Source: Alloiococcus otitis ATCC 51267
GTDB lineage: Bacteria > Bacillota > Bacilli > Lactobacillales > Carnobacteriaceae_A
Assembly (NCBI RefSeq): GCF_000315445.1
Contig: NZ_JH992957.1
Location: 69,252 to 133,251, forward strand
Length of the DNA stretch: 64,000 nucleotides
Reading direction: 5' to 3'
A program made the translations under genes and the position numbers. Positions 52,159 through 61,104 of the stretch are shown here, in pieces. Each line of letters opens with the position of its first letter. Position 1 is the first letter of the stretch. The notes beneath the pieces were generated by a model that searched no databases, was not told where the DNA came from, and worked only from the letters and a program-made list of their open reading frames with translations.

Positions 52159-53562
52159 ATGGTTGATTCGGTATTTTGCAATAAGAAGGTTTTAGTTTTA
52201 GGCTTGGCAAAAAGTGGGCTCAGTGCGGCCCATTTGTTAAAAAAACTAGGGGCCAAGGTTATCGTCAATGACAAGTTGGCCCTAGAAAATAATACGGAAG
52301 CCCAGGCCTTAATTGAAGAGGGCTTCCAAGTTATCACCGGCTACCACCCAGAGGACTTACTTGATGCAAGCTTTGACTTTGTCGTCAAGAATCCGGGCAT
52401 TCCTTACACCAATCCAGTGGTAGGCCAGGCTGAAAAACTGGCTATTCCCATTTTAACTGAAGTGGACGTGGCAGGAAGCATCTTAAAAGCCAAGCCCATC
52501 GCTGTTACCGGTACCAATGGCAAGACAACTACCGTATCTTTAATTTATGATATTTTAGCCCAAGATCAAGCGGAAAGCCCTGAACCTAAACCAGTCTACA
52601 AGCTAGGCAATATTGGCCAACCGGTTAGTGACTTGGCCTTAGAAATTAAAGCTGAATCTAACCTGGTTGTCGAACTCTCTAGTTTCCAACTACAGTCACT
52701 GACCTATTTCACCCCTCATATAGCAGTTATTACCAATATTTACTCCGCCCACCTGGACTATCATAAGAGTCGGGAGGAATATGTTAGGGCTAAGCTAAGG
52801 ATTACCCAGGCTCAAGGTCCGGATGATTACCTAGTCTACTACCAGGGTCAGGAAGAATTGGCTAGCCTGGTCAAAAAATACTCTAAAGCCCAACTGGTCC
52901 CCTACACGGACAAGGGTCAAGTGGATAAGGGAGCCTATATCAAGGATGGTTACCTTATCTATCAGCAAGAGCCTATCATGGCCTTAGACCAAGTCAAAGT
53001 ATCCGGTAGCCACAACTTCCAAAATATTTTAGCGGCTGTTTGTGTGGCTAAAATAAAAGGCCTCTCTAACCAAACCATTGCCCAAGCTGTCAACCACTTC
53101 AAGGGGGTTGCCCACCGTAGCCAGGTGGTTGGGCGGTATGAGGACCGACTTTTTGTCAATGACTCTAAGGCAACCAATAGCTTGGCTACCCAAAAGGCTT
53201 TAGAAGCTTATGACCAAGATACCATCTTATTAGTGGGGGGCTTAGACCGTCAAGATGATTTCACCAAGCTTGACCATGCCTTAGACAAGGTTAAGGGGGT
53301 CGTTTGCTTTGGCCAGACCCAAGGCAAGCTAGCCCAGTATTTCAAAGACCGTCACATTGAAGATGTTGAGCTTGTCCAGACCGTTCAAGAAGCAGTTGAA
53401 GTGGCTTATGACTTGAGTAAGCCAGGACAAGTCATTTTGTTCTCTCCTGCTTGTGCAAGTTGGGACCAATATGCTAACTTTGAAGAGAGAGGACAAGATT
53501 ATGTCGAAGCTATCCAGCAACTGGTTGAAAGACTAGAGCAAAGGAGCAAGTATGGAAACTAA
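52159..53562 (+). CDS. murD: UDP-N-acetylmuramoyl-L-alanine:D-glutamate ligase
   Basis: A 467-residue Mur ligase that adds D-glutamate. GTNGKTT at 118-124 binds ATP; ELSSFQL and HRSQVVG (ATP/UDP-MurNAc contacts) and VNDSKATN follow in order. Overlaps murG by 11 bases. Confidence 0.96.
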   Translation: MVDSVFCNKKVLVLGLAKSGLSAAHLLKKLGAKVIVNDKLALENNTEAQALIEEGFQVITGYHPEDLLDASFDFVVKNPGIPYTNPVVGQAEKLAIPILTEVDVAGSILKAKPIAVTGTNGKTTTVSLIYDILAQDQAESPEPKPVYKLGNIGQPVSDLALEIKAESNLVVELSSFQLQSLTYFTPHIAVITNIYSAHLDYHKSREEYVRAKLRITQAQGPDDYLVYYQGQEELASLVKKYSKAQLVPYTDKGQVDKGAYIKDGYLIYQQEPIMALDQVKVSGSHNFQNILAAVCVAKIKGLSNQTIAQAVNHFKGVAHRSQVVGRYEDRLFVNDSKATNSLATQKALEAYDQDTILLVGGLDRQDDFTKLDHALDKVKGVVCFGQTQGKLAQYFKDRHIEDVELVQTVQEAVEVAYDLSKPGQVILFSPACASWDQYANFEERGQDYVEAIQQLVERLEQRSKYGN

Positions 53563-54715
53563 AAAACAAGCATTAAAAGTTTTATTGTCAGGCGGGGGGA
53601 CAGGGGGCCATATCTATCCAGCCCTGGCCCTTGCTAAGCACTTAGCCAGTTTACACTCAGATGTCGAGTTTTTGTATGTAGGAACTCAAAGGGGACTGGA
53701 AAGTAAATTGGTTCCTCAAGCAGGCCTTGACTTTATCCCAATCAAGGTAGAAGGCTTTAGTCGGAAGTTTAACTTCAAAAGCCTGAAATATAATGCGAAG
53801 AGCCTGGTTTATTTTTTAAAAGCCTTGAGCAAGTCCAAGCAAATTATCAAGGAATTTAAGCCTGATGTGGTGGTTGGGACAGGTGGTTATGTGTGTGCCC
53901 CAGTCTTATACCAGGCAGCTAAATTAGGCATTCCAAGCCTGATTCACGAACAAAATAGTGTCGCCGGGGTGACCAATAAGTTTTTGGCCCGGTATGTAGA
54001 CAAGATTGCCCTCAGTTTCCAGGAAGCGGAAAAATCCTTTGTCAAGTATAAGGATAAGCTGGTTTTAACTGGCAACCCAAGAGGTCAGGAAGTCAGCCAA
54101 GTCAAGGGTGGTCTTAGCCTCCACAAGTATGGCATGGACATGTCCCGGCCTGCTGTCATTATTTTTGGTGGATCCAGGGGGGCTTATGCTATTAACAAGG
54201 CCTTTGTTGAGGCATACAGTCAACTGGCTGAGCGGGACTACCAGGTCTTGTTTGTGCCAGGGTCAGCCAATTATAGTCGGATAAAACAGGAAATTGATAC
54301 CCGCTATGGCTATCTTAAGGCGCCAAACATTTTTATTGAATCTTATATTGATAACATGCCCCAAGTGTTTAAGGCGATTGACTTGGTGGTTTGCCGCAGT
54401 GGGGCTACCACCCTAGCTGAAATCATGTCCTTGGGCTTGGCCAGCATTTTAATTCCAAGTCCTAATGTGACGGCTGACCACCAAACCAAAAATGCCATGA
54501 GTTTGGTTAACCAGCAAGCTGCCTTCATGATTAAAGAAAATGATTTAAATGGCCAAAGCCTCTTGGACCACTTAGATGGCCTCATGCATGATGACGTTAA
54601 AAGAAACAAGATGGCCCAACAAGCTAAGGAAATGGGCCAGCCCCAGGCTTCAGACAAGTTGATCGCTCTCATCTTGTCCATAGTTAAGGAAGACATTAAG
54701 TCAGATCTCAATTAA
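53552..54715 (+). CDS. murG: undecaprenyldiphospho-muramoylpentapeptide GlcNAc transferase
   Basis: A 387-residue membrane-associated GT28 enzyme that makes lipid II. GGGTGGHIYPALALA, VVVGTGGYVCAP and HEQNSVAG in the donor/acceptor halves, and CRSGATTLAE in the nucleotide site, are present. It overlaps murD and precedes divIB. Confidence 0.96.
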   Translation: METKKQALKVLLSGGGTGGHIYPALALAKHLASLHSDVEFLYVGTQRGLESKLVPQAGLDFIPIKVEGFSRKFNFKSLKYNAKSLVYFLKALSKSKQIIKEFKPDVVVGTGGYVCAPVLYQAAKLGIPSLIHEQNSVAGVTNKFLARYVDKIALSFQEAEKSFVKYKDKLVLTGNPRGQEVSQVKGGLSLHKYGMDMSRPAVIIFGGSRGAYAINKAFVEAYSQLAERDYQVLFVPGSANYSRIKQEIDTRYGYLKAPNIFIESYIDNMPQVFKAIDLVVCRSGATTLAEIMSLGLASILIPSPNVTADHQTKNAMSLVNQQAAFMIKENDLNGQSLLDHLDGLMHDDVKRNKMAQQAKEMGQPQASDKLIALILSIVKEDIKSDLN

Positions 54716-54733
54716 TGGAAGGGAGGCGGATGA

Positions 54734-55630
54734 ATGGTGAAAACTAAGGGCAAGTTCGGTCCTCAAAGTAAAAAAATAAGTCGGATAAAGGCGACTTCTT
54801 TGATCCTGGCCTTTTCCCTCGTTTTTCTTGCAAGCTTCTACCTCCTTTCGCCCTTGAACAAGATTGAAACCATCCAAGTTGAAGGCAATGAAAAAGTATC
54901 TGATGAAGAAGTTATCCAATCCAGTGGCTTGCAGCCAGCCAGCCCCATGGTGGAAACTTGGCTAGACCGAAGCTATTTTGGCAAGGCCTTGCTAGACCGA
55001 GAAGACTATATCCAAGCCGTTACAATAAGGATGGAAGACTACCAGACCCTTGGCGTGAAGGTTGAAGAATATGACCTCTTAGGCCAAATTCATGTGGATG
55101 CTGAAGAGGGGTCAGAAGACCTCTATGATATCTTAGAAAACAAGGATTTAACACCAGCCCAAGATCCAAGAAATTCTGTCCCCTTGCTTTTAAACTTTGA
55201 GCCTGAAAGTGACTTGTTCGACCAGCTTTTAGGAGAGTTAAAGGAGACCAACGATTCGGTCTTAAGCCAGATTTCCGAAATTGAATGGCTGGACTTGGAC
55301 CGCAATCCTAAGTTACTAAAATTAAATATGACAGACGGCAACCAGGTCTTAATCAATGTTCCTTACTTTGCCCGTCGGATTAACTACTATCCACAACTCA
55401 CTGCAGCCGTAGACAATGTGCCAGGAATCTTTGACTTAGAAGCCGGTAGCTTCTTTAGACCCTTTGGCCAGGAAGAAGCAGGGGAGAGTGACCATGAGCA
55501 AGATAGTGGAGGCCAAGAAAAGCAAGAGGACGCTCAGGACCAAGAAGTGAATCCAGCAAATCCTGAGGACCAAGAAAGAGCCCCGGCTAATTTAGTTGAC
55601 CCGCCCCAAGCTGACTCACAAACAGAATAG
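54734..55630 (+). CDS. divIB: cell division protein DivIB/FtsQ
   Basis: A 298-residue bitopic protein with a cytoplasmic basic start, one helix (about 20-38) and a POTRA-type domain (LNKIETIQVEGNEKVSDEEV). The last 60 residues are a Glu/Gln/Asp-rich tail, common in Lactobacillales. It works with FtsL and DivIC. Confidence 0.9.
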   Translation: MVKTKGKFGPQSKKISRIKATSLILAFSLVFLASFYLLSPLNKIETIQVEGNEKVSDEEVIQSSGLQPASPMVETWLDRSYFGKALLDREDYIQAVTIRMEDYQTLGVKVEEYDLLGQIHVDAEEGSEDLYDILENKDLTPAQDPRNSVPLLLNFEPESDLFDQLLGELKETNDSVLSQISEIEWLDLDRNPKLLKLNMTDGNQVLINVPYFARRINYYPQLTAAVDNVPGIFDLEAGSFFRPFGQEEAGESDHEQDSGGQEKQEDAQDQEVNPANPEDQERAPANLVDPPQADSQTE

Positions 55631-55802
55631 GACTTATAAGCTAATAGCTTTTGAAGGGAGTTAGACTCCCTTATTGGTCAATCATTAAGCCTCTTTTGTT
55701 TTTGTGACAATCCTGTAAAGATCCAGGAAGATTATTAAACAAATGCTAGTGTTTATGGTAAAATTAAACAGATAATAGAATGTTTTAGATATGGAGGTTT
55801 CA

Positions 55803-57143
55803 ATGAATATGAAAAGTGGGGTTTATACAAGCCTTGATATTGGAACCACTTCAATAAAAGTAGTTGTCAGTGAAGTTGATAATAATCAGCTCAAAGTTAT
55901 TGGAGTAGGAAAAGCTCAATCAAAAGGTTTAAAAAGGGGCATGGTTGTCGATATAGATGCTACCGTCCAGGCCATTCATACCGCAGTGAAGCAGGCTGCT
56001 GATAAGACTGGTGTTATGATCAACCAGCTCATTGTTGGAGTTCCTGCTAATGGTGTTAGTATTGAACCCTGTCACGGGGTCATTACTGTAGATGACCGGT
56101 CCAAGGAAATAGACAGCCAGGAAGTCAACCGGGTAGTCAACCAGTCCATTGCTAATATCGTTCCGCCAGATAGAGACTTATTATCCGTCAGTTTAGAAGA
56201 ATTTATTGTAGATGGTTTTGATGAAATTCATGATCCGAGAGGCATGGTGGGCCAGCGGTTAGAACTTTACGGGACAGCAATTTCAGTGCCTAAAACAATT
56301 TTACATAACATTCGACGTTGTGTTGAAAAAGCGGGCTATCAAATTGCTGCCTTAATTCTCCAGCCCCAAGCCATGGCCAAGGTAGCCTTGTCTGAGGATG
56401 AGCGGAATTTTGGTACAGTTATGGTGGATATAGGCGGAGGTCAAACGACCCTATCAGCCATTCACGATGAGCAAGTGAAGTATGCCAATGTGGTCCAAGA
56501 AGCCGGAGAATATATTACAAAAGACATTTCCATTGTCATCAACACCTCACAGCAAAATGCAGAAAAGCTCAAAAGAGAAGTTGGGGCCATTAAAAGTCAG
56601 TCTGATTCAACTGTTCAAGTAGACGTTGTAGGTCAAAATGAACCTGTGAAGATTAAAGAATCCTATGTCGGTGAAATTATTGAAGCCCGGATTAGCCAAA
56701 TCTTTGAAAAAGTGAAGGCTGACCTTGACCCAATTAACGCCTTCCAATTGCCAGGTGGTGCCGTTATTTCCGGCGGTTCAGCTGCCATACCAGGTATTGA
56801 CAGCTTGGCTGAAGACATCTTCAAGGTTCGGTCAGAGCTCTACATTCCCGACTACATGGGTATCCGAACTCCCGCCTTCACTGTGGCAGTGGGCTTGACT
56901 CTCTACCAAGCCCAGACTTCTGATATAGAGCGGGCCATTAACCAGTCCATCTTGCAAAATATCGGTATTAATCCAGATAGCCAGCCCGCCAACCGGATAG
57001 TTGACCAGGATGATTCAGTCCAAAGTCTGGACCAAAAAACGCAAGATGAGCTAGCAGGAGACCAAGCTAGTCAGTCGGATAGTCCAGAAGAAGGCAATTT
57101 TACAGACAGAATCAAGCATTTCTTTACTACATTTTTCGATTAA
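55803..57143 (+). CDS. ftsA: cell division protein FtsA
   Basis: A 446-residue actin-like ATPase that ties FtsZ to the membrane. SLDIGTTSIKVVV, MVDIGGGQTTLS and AVISGGSAAIPG form the nucleotide site; the C-terminal amphipathic end DRIKHFFTTFFD binds membrane. ATG 55803 is five bases after GGAGGT; ATG 55791 overlaps that site. Its own promoter lies at 55735-55765 (TTAAAC/TAAAAT, 18 bases), separate from the upstream genes. Confidence 0.95.
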   Translation: MNMKSGVYTSLDIGTTSIKVVVSEVDNNQLKVIGVGKAQSKGLKRGMVVDIDATVQAIHTAVKQAADKTGVMINQLIVGVPANGVSIEPCHGVITVDDRSKEIDSQEVNRVVNQSIANIVPPDRDLLSVSLEEFIVDGFDEIHDPRGMVGQRLELYGTAISVPKTILHNIRRCVEKAGYQIAALILQPQAMAKVALSEDERNFGTVMVDIGGGQTTLSAIHDEQVKYANVVQEAGEYITKDISIVINTSQQNAEKLKREVGAIKSQSDSTVQVDVVGQNEPVKIKESYVGEIIEARISQIFEKVKADLDPINAFQLPGGAVISGGSAAIPGIDSLAEDIFKVRSELYIPDYMGIRTPAFTVAVGLTLYQAQTSDIERAINQSILQNIGINPDSQPANRIVDQDDSVQSLDQKTQDELAGDQASQSDSPEEGNFTDRIKHFFTTFFD

Positions 57144-57170
57144 ATAAGGATTTCAGGAGGAATACTCATA

Positions 57171-58403
57171 ATGGATTTCAACTTAGATAATACAGTTTCA
57201 GGTGGCGCAAAGATTAAGGTTATTGGTGTTGGCGGTGCTGGTGGCAATGCCGTTAACCGGATGATTGAAGATGGAGTCGAAGGCGTTGAATTTATTGTAG
57301 CCAATACAGATGTCCAAGCCCTTGATGCCAACCGAGCTGAGACTAAAATTCAACTCGGAGAGAAGTTAACCAGGGGACTCGGTGCCGGAGCTAATCCAGA
57401 AGTTGGCCGTAAGTCGGCTGAAGAGAGTGAAGAAACCATTGCCGAAGCTCTTGAAGGAGCTGACATGGTCTTCGTTACTGCTGGTATGGGTGGCGGTACT
57501 GGTACTGGTGGGGCAGGCATTATTGCCCGCATTGCCAAAGAACAAGGGGCTTTAACTGTAGGCGTTATTACCCGGCCGTTCACTTTTGAAGGACCAAAAC
57601 GTGGGCGCTTTGCGGCCGAAGGGATTGCCCAAATGCGGGAACATGTTGACACCCTTGTCACCATCTCCAACAACCGCTTGCTAGAAATTGTGGACAAGAA
57701 AACGCCGATGATGGAAGCCTTCAGAGAAGCAGATAATGTTCTCCGCCAAGGGGTTCAAGGTATTTCTGACTTGATTACCAATCCAGGCTACGTCAACTTA
57801 GACTTTGCCGATGTCAAAACGGTGATGGCCAACCAAGGTTCTGCCTTGATGGGGATTGGGTCTGCTTCAGGTGAGAATAGAACGGCTGAAGCTACTAAGA
57901 AAGCTATTTCATCTCCACTTCTGGAAGTTTCCCTCAATGGGGCTGAAAATGTCCTATTAAATATAACCGGTAACCAAGACTTAACCCTCTTTGAAGCCCA
58001 AGATGCTTCTGATATCGTCGGGGCTGCTGCTTCTGGTGATGTTAATATTATCTTCGGTACTTCCATCAATGAAGACCTGGAAGATGAGGTCATCGTTACC
58101 GTTATTGCAACTGGTATCACTGGTAAAGACATGGGCGAGAAATCTTCTAAATCTTCAAACCGTAGCCAAGGTCCTAGTCAAAAAAATCAAGCTCGATCAA
58201 CTAGTGAGTCTAGCTTCTCTAGCTGGCAAAACCAATCCAATGAAAGACCAGGGGAAGACCAAGGCCGACCAAGCTCTCAAAGACGGGAAGTCGATCGGTC
58301 CGAAAACCTGTTCAATGACGATAGTAAGGACCAGCCAGCAGACTCTGGTGATGATGACGAATTGGATACCCCTCCTTTCTTTAGACGTCGCCGCAAGAAT
58401 TAG
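57171..58403 (+). CDS. ftsZ: cell division protein FtsZ
   Basis: A 410-residue tubulin-like GTPase forming the Z ring. GGGTGTGGA (about 107-114) and [10 protein letters not shown]-like synergy loop ([15 protein letters not shown]) are intact; after a long Ser/Gln-rich linker (320-395) comes the conserved tail [12 protein letters not shown] that binds FtsA and SepF. Confidence 0.97.
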   Translation: MDFNLDNTVSGGAKIKVIGVGGAGGNAVNRMIEDGVEGVEFIVANTDVQALDANRAETKIQLGEKLTRGLGAGANPEVGRKSAEESEETIAEALEGADMVFVTAGMGGGTGTGGAGIIARIAKEQGALTVGVITRPFTFEGPKRGRFAAEGIAQMREHVDTLVTISNNRLLEIVDKKTPMMEAFREADNVLRQGVQGISDLITNPGYVNLDFADVKTVMANQGSALMGIGSASGENRTAEATKKAISSPLLEVSLNGAENVLLNITGNQDLTLFEAQDASDIVGAAASGDVNIIFGTSINEDLEDEVIVTVIATGITGKDMGEKSSKSSNRSQGPSQKNQARSTSESSFSSWQNQSNERPGEDQGRPSSQRREVDRSENLFNDDSKDQPADSGDDDELDTPPFFRRRRKN

Positions 58404-58426
58404 TGCCCTTTTGAAAGGATAATAGG

Positions 58427-58888
58427 ATGAGTTTGAAAGAGACATTTTCGAATTTTTTCATGCTTGATGATGAAGAAGGTAGTCAAGACCAAGCAGTCAA
58501 GCAAAAGGAGCCCAGGCTAAAGACAGGACAAAGTCGTCAACCAGGAGGAGCAAGCTCCACCCCGCAAGAGGAAGACAAGAGTGGAGGACTCAGTTTGGTA
58601 TCCATGAATAAAAATCAAAGTCAAAAGCTTCGGATTAAGGTTGTAGAGCCGAGACTCTATTCTGAAGTAAAGGAAATAGCAGATTTAGTGTTGACCAACC
58701 AGTCCGTTATCTTAAATTTTCGCCGGATGGATAAGGACCAGGCTAAGAAAGTCATTGACTTTATGATGGGAGTCACCTACGCGATCGGTGGCGACATCCA
58801 AAGGGTAGGCGACCAGATATTCCTTGCAACTCCAGCCAATATTGAAATTGATGCAAATGACATTTCAGGCTTGGACCGGGAGGAATAA
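58427..58888 (+). CDS. sepF: cell division protein SepF
   Basis: A 153-residue SepF, which forms rings that bundle FtsZ and anchors it to membrane by its N-terminal helix (SLKETFSNFFMLDDEE). The C-terminal domain has EPRLYSEVKEIADLVLTNQS and FMMGVTYAIGGDIQRVGDQI-like parts. Here ylmE, usually between ftsZ and sepF, is absent. Confidence 0.93.
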   Translation: MSLKETFSNFFMLDDEEGSQDQAVKQKEPRLKTGQSRQPGGASSTPQEEDKSGGLSLVSMNKNQSQKLRIKVVEPRLYSEVKEIADLVLTNQSVILNFRRMDKDQAKKVIDFMMGVTYAIGGDIQRVGDQIFLATPANIEIDANDISGLDREE

Positions 58889-58908
58889 ACAGGTTGAGGA
58901 GAATGTAA

Positions 58909-59196
58909 ATGTCCAATTTAATAGTGATCCTTGGTGAAATTAGCCTTCAATTGATTAACCTTTACCGTTGGTTGCTTTTGATTTACTTTTTACTATCTTG
59001 GTTGCCCGGTGCCTACCAATCGACACTTGGACAAGTTTTGGTAAAATTATGTGAGCCCTATGTGGGGATATTTAGACAGTTTATTCCCCCAATTGGTCGC
59101 ATCAGTATTGCTGGCTTAGTGGCTTATTTTTCCCTCTTTTTTGTTGAACAGGGAGTAGTAGCGATTGTCAACCTCCTGCTTAGATATGTCTTTTAG
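58909..59196 (+). CDS. YggT-family membrane protein (YlmG)
   Basis: A 95-residue protein with two hydrophobic helices (20-40 and 62-90) and the YggT motif CEPYVGIFRQFIPPIGRISI. It is part of the sepF-ylmG-ylmH-divIVA run. Role in division/septum is likely but unspecified. Confidence 0.9.
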   Translation: MSNLIVILGEISLQLINLYRWLLLIYFLLSWLPGAYQSTLGQVLVKLCEPYVGIFRQFIPPIGRISIAGLVAYFSLFFVEQGVVAIVNLLLRYVF

Positions 59197-59211
59197 CTAA
59201 AGGATTTGACC

Positions 59212-59994
59212 ATGGAAGACTTATACCAACACTTTAGACCGAATGAAAAAGATTATATTGACCTAGCAGTGGATTGGGTAAGGCGTGTAAGTGATACTTA
59301 TGCTCCTTACCTAACCTCATTTTTGGACCCCAGACAAGCTTATATCTTAGCTACTATTGTTGCCCAGTATCCTGACTTGCAGGTTTCCTATTGGGGCGGA
59401 CACCCAGGGGCTGAGCGTCAACGTAGCTTGATTTATCCAGAATATTTACCCACTCATGAATTGAGCTATGACATTGCTGGTTTTGAAATCGACTACCCCC
59501 ACAAATTTAATAAGCTCAGCCACGGGCAAATTATGGGGTCTATTTTAGGGACGGGTATCAAGCGGGATAAATTAGGGGACATTATATCGGATTCGGGACG
59601 CTGGCAATTTTTTATTGACCAGGGCCTGAGTGATTTTATCACCATCCAGGTCGACCGGGTGGGGTCCAGTCCTGTACGCTTATACTCCCTAGACCAGACC
59701 GACATTATCGATAACCAGGAAGATTGGACCGTAGACCAGGTTATTGTTTCTTCTTTAAGGCTGGATTCCTTTATTGCATCTTGTTTGAACTTGGCCCGGT
59801 CCAAGGCTAAAAGTCTGGTTGACCAGGACCGGGTCAAGCTTAACTTTGGCCAGGTTGACCAAGCTGGCCTGGTTTTAGAAGAAGAGGATATGGTTTCTGT
59901 TCGGGGCTTTGGTCGCTTGCAATTTCTAAGGGCGGTCAAGCAGACAAAGAAGGACAAGGTCTTGATCGAAGTCAAAAAATTATTGCACAAATAG
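59212..59994 (+). CDS. ylmH: S4-domain RNA-binding protein YlmH
   Basis: A 260-residue protein whose C-terminal S4 domain (LRLDSFIASCLNLARSKAKS) binds RNA. Homologues help rescue stalled large subunits. ATG 59212 is seven bases after AAAGGA; TTG 59206 is too close. Confidence 0.88.
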   Translation: MEDLYQHFRPNEKDYIDLAVDWVRRVSDTYAPYLTSFLDPRQAYILATIVAQYPDLQVSYWGGHPGAERQRSLIYPEYLPTHELSYDIAGFEIDYPHKFNKLSHGQIMGSILGTGIKRDKLGDIISDSGRWQFFIDQGLSDFITIQVDRVGSSPVRLYSLDQTDIIDNQEDWTVDQVIVSSLRLDSFIASCLNLARSKAKSLVDQDRVKLNFGQVDQAGLVLEEEDMVSVRGFGRLQFLRAVKQTKKDKVLIEVKKLLHK

Positions 59995-60055
59995 TGAATC
60001 ACTTGTTATTTTAATTTGAATTTTATAGACTAGTTTCACGCTAGGAGGAAGACGG

Positions 60056-60781
60056 ATGTCGATTACGTCAGATGAGATTAAAAACAAAGCCTTTTCCACC
60101 CGTTTAAGGGGTTATGACCAAGCGGAAGTAGCCAGCTTTTTAAATGAAGTGAGCCAGGCCTATAGAGACCTAGACCAAAAAAACCAAGACTTAGAAGAAA
60201 AGTTGGACCGTTTAACCGAAAGATTGGATGAATATGTTGAGAAACATGATTCCCTTAACCGGTCCATCTTAGTTGCCCAGGATGCTGCAGACCGGCTCAA
60301 AGAAGATGCCCATGCAGAGGCCAACCACTTGGTTACCGAGGCCAGGGAGGAAGCTGACCGAATCCGTCAGTCATCTAAGGAAGAAGCCCGGCAAATCCTC
60401 CAAGAGGCGATTGATAATGTCCACTTCGTCCAAGAAGAAATGGAAGCCTTGAGACAAGAGAGTGTCCGCTTTAAAAAAGGCCTCCACGACATGGTCAAAA
60501 CCTATCATTCAACCCTCATGGACAACCGTTGGGACAAGGTCATGAGTCTCAAAACCTTTAAGCAAATTGACTTAGACAAGACCCAAGAGGCTGTTGAATT
60601 AAAGGCTAAACTATCGGACCAAGATCAAGCTGAAGACCAAGATTCCAGTTTTGAATCCAGTAATGATCAGCCAGACCAAGACCAAATAGATCAAGATGGC
60701 CAAAGACCAGCCCAGGAAATACCGGCTGGCCAGGAAGAGGATCAAAAAGATAAAGATGAAAGAAGCAAAGATTCTGACTAA
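60056..60781 (+). CDS. divIVA: cell division initiation protein DivIVA
   Basis: A 241-residue curvature-sensing scaffold. The N-terminal membrane-binding domain is TSDEIKNKAFSTRLRGYDQAE, followed by long coiled-coil heptads (30-165) and an acidic Gln/Asp tail. It sits just before the T-box and ileS, the usual end of the cluster. Confidence 0.94.
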   Translation: MSITSDEIKNKAFSTRLRGYDQAEVASFLNEVSQAYRDLDQKNQDLEEKLDRLTERLDEYVEKHDSLNRSILVAQDAADRLKEDAHAEANHLVTEAREEADRIRQSSKEEARQILQEAIDNVHFVQEEMEALRQESVRFKKGLHDMVKTYHSTLMDNRWDKVMSLKTFKQIDLDKTQEAVELKAKLSDQDQAEDQDSSFESSNDQPDQDQIDQDGQRPAQEIPAGQEEDQKDKDERSKDSD

Positions 60782-60839
60782 AATCTAAAGCTCCCCCCTT
60801 GCATTTCTTTTCCATTACTCATATAATTTTAACTAACAA

Positions 60840-61085
60840 CTTTTATAAATAGAGATACCAATAGTTAGAACAGGTACGGTTTTGTCCCTAATCAAAGCGA
60901 GCCAGGTGGGGTGAGAGCTGGTGGTAACACAAAACTGTATATCATCTAGGTCATATTGTGGTGAGATTGATTTAGCCATAATCGTTCTTCTGCGTTAAAG
61001 AAGGAGAGGAGTTGGTATTTTTACCAGCTCGAATAAAGGTGGTACCACGAAGATTTCGTCCTTGGGGATGAAGTCTTTTTTTTTA
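60840..61085 (+). ncRNA. T-box riboswitch (isoleucine) upstream of ileS
   Basis: A long leader with stem I containing AGCGAGCCAGG and GAGAGCTGG, a likely AUC (Ile) specifier near 60941-60946, and the T-box motif AAAGGTGGTACCACG at 61035-61049. A terminator (AGATTTCGTCC/GGATGAAGTCT, then a T9 run) follows at 61050-61084. Uncharged tRNA-Ile would pair with the T-box and stop the terminator forming, raising ileS expression. Which of two adjacent ATC triplets is read was not modelled. Confidence 0.92.
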
Positions 61086-61104
61086 TAGAAAAGGAGATTT
61101 TAAG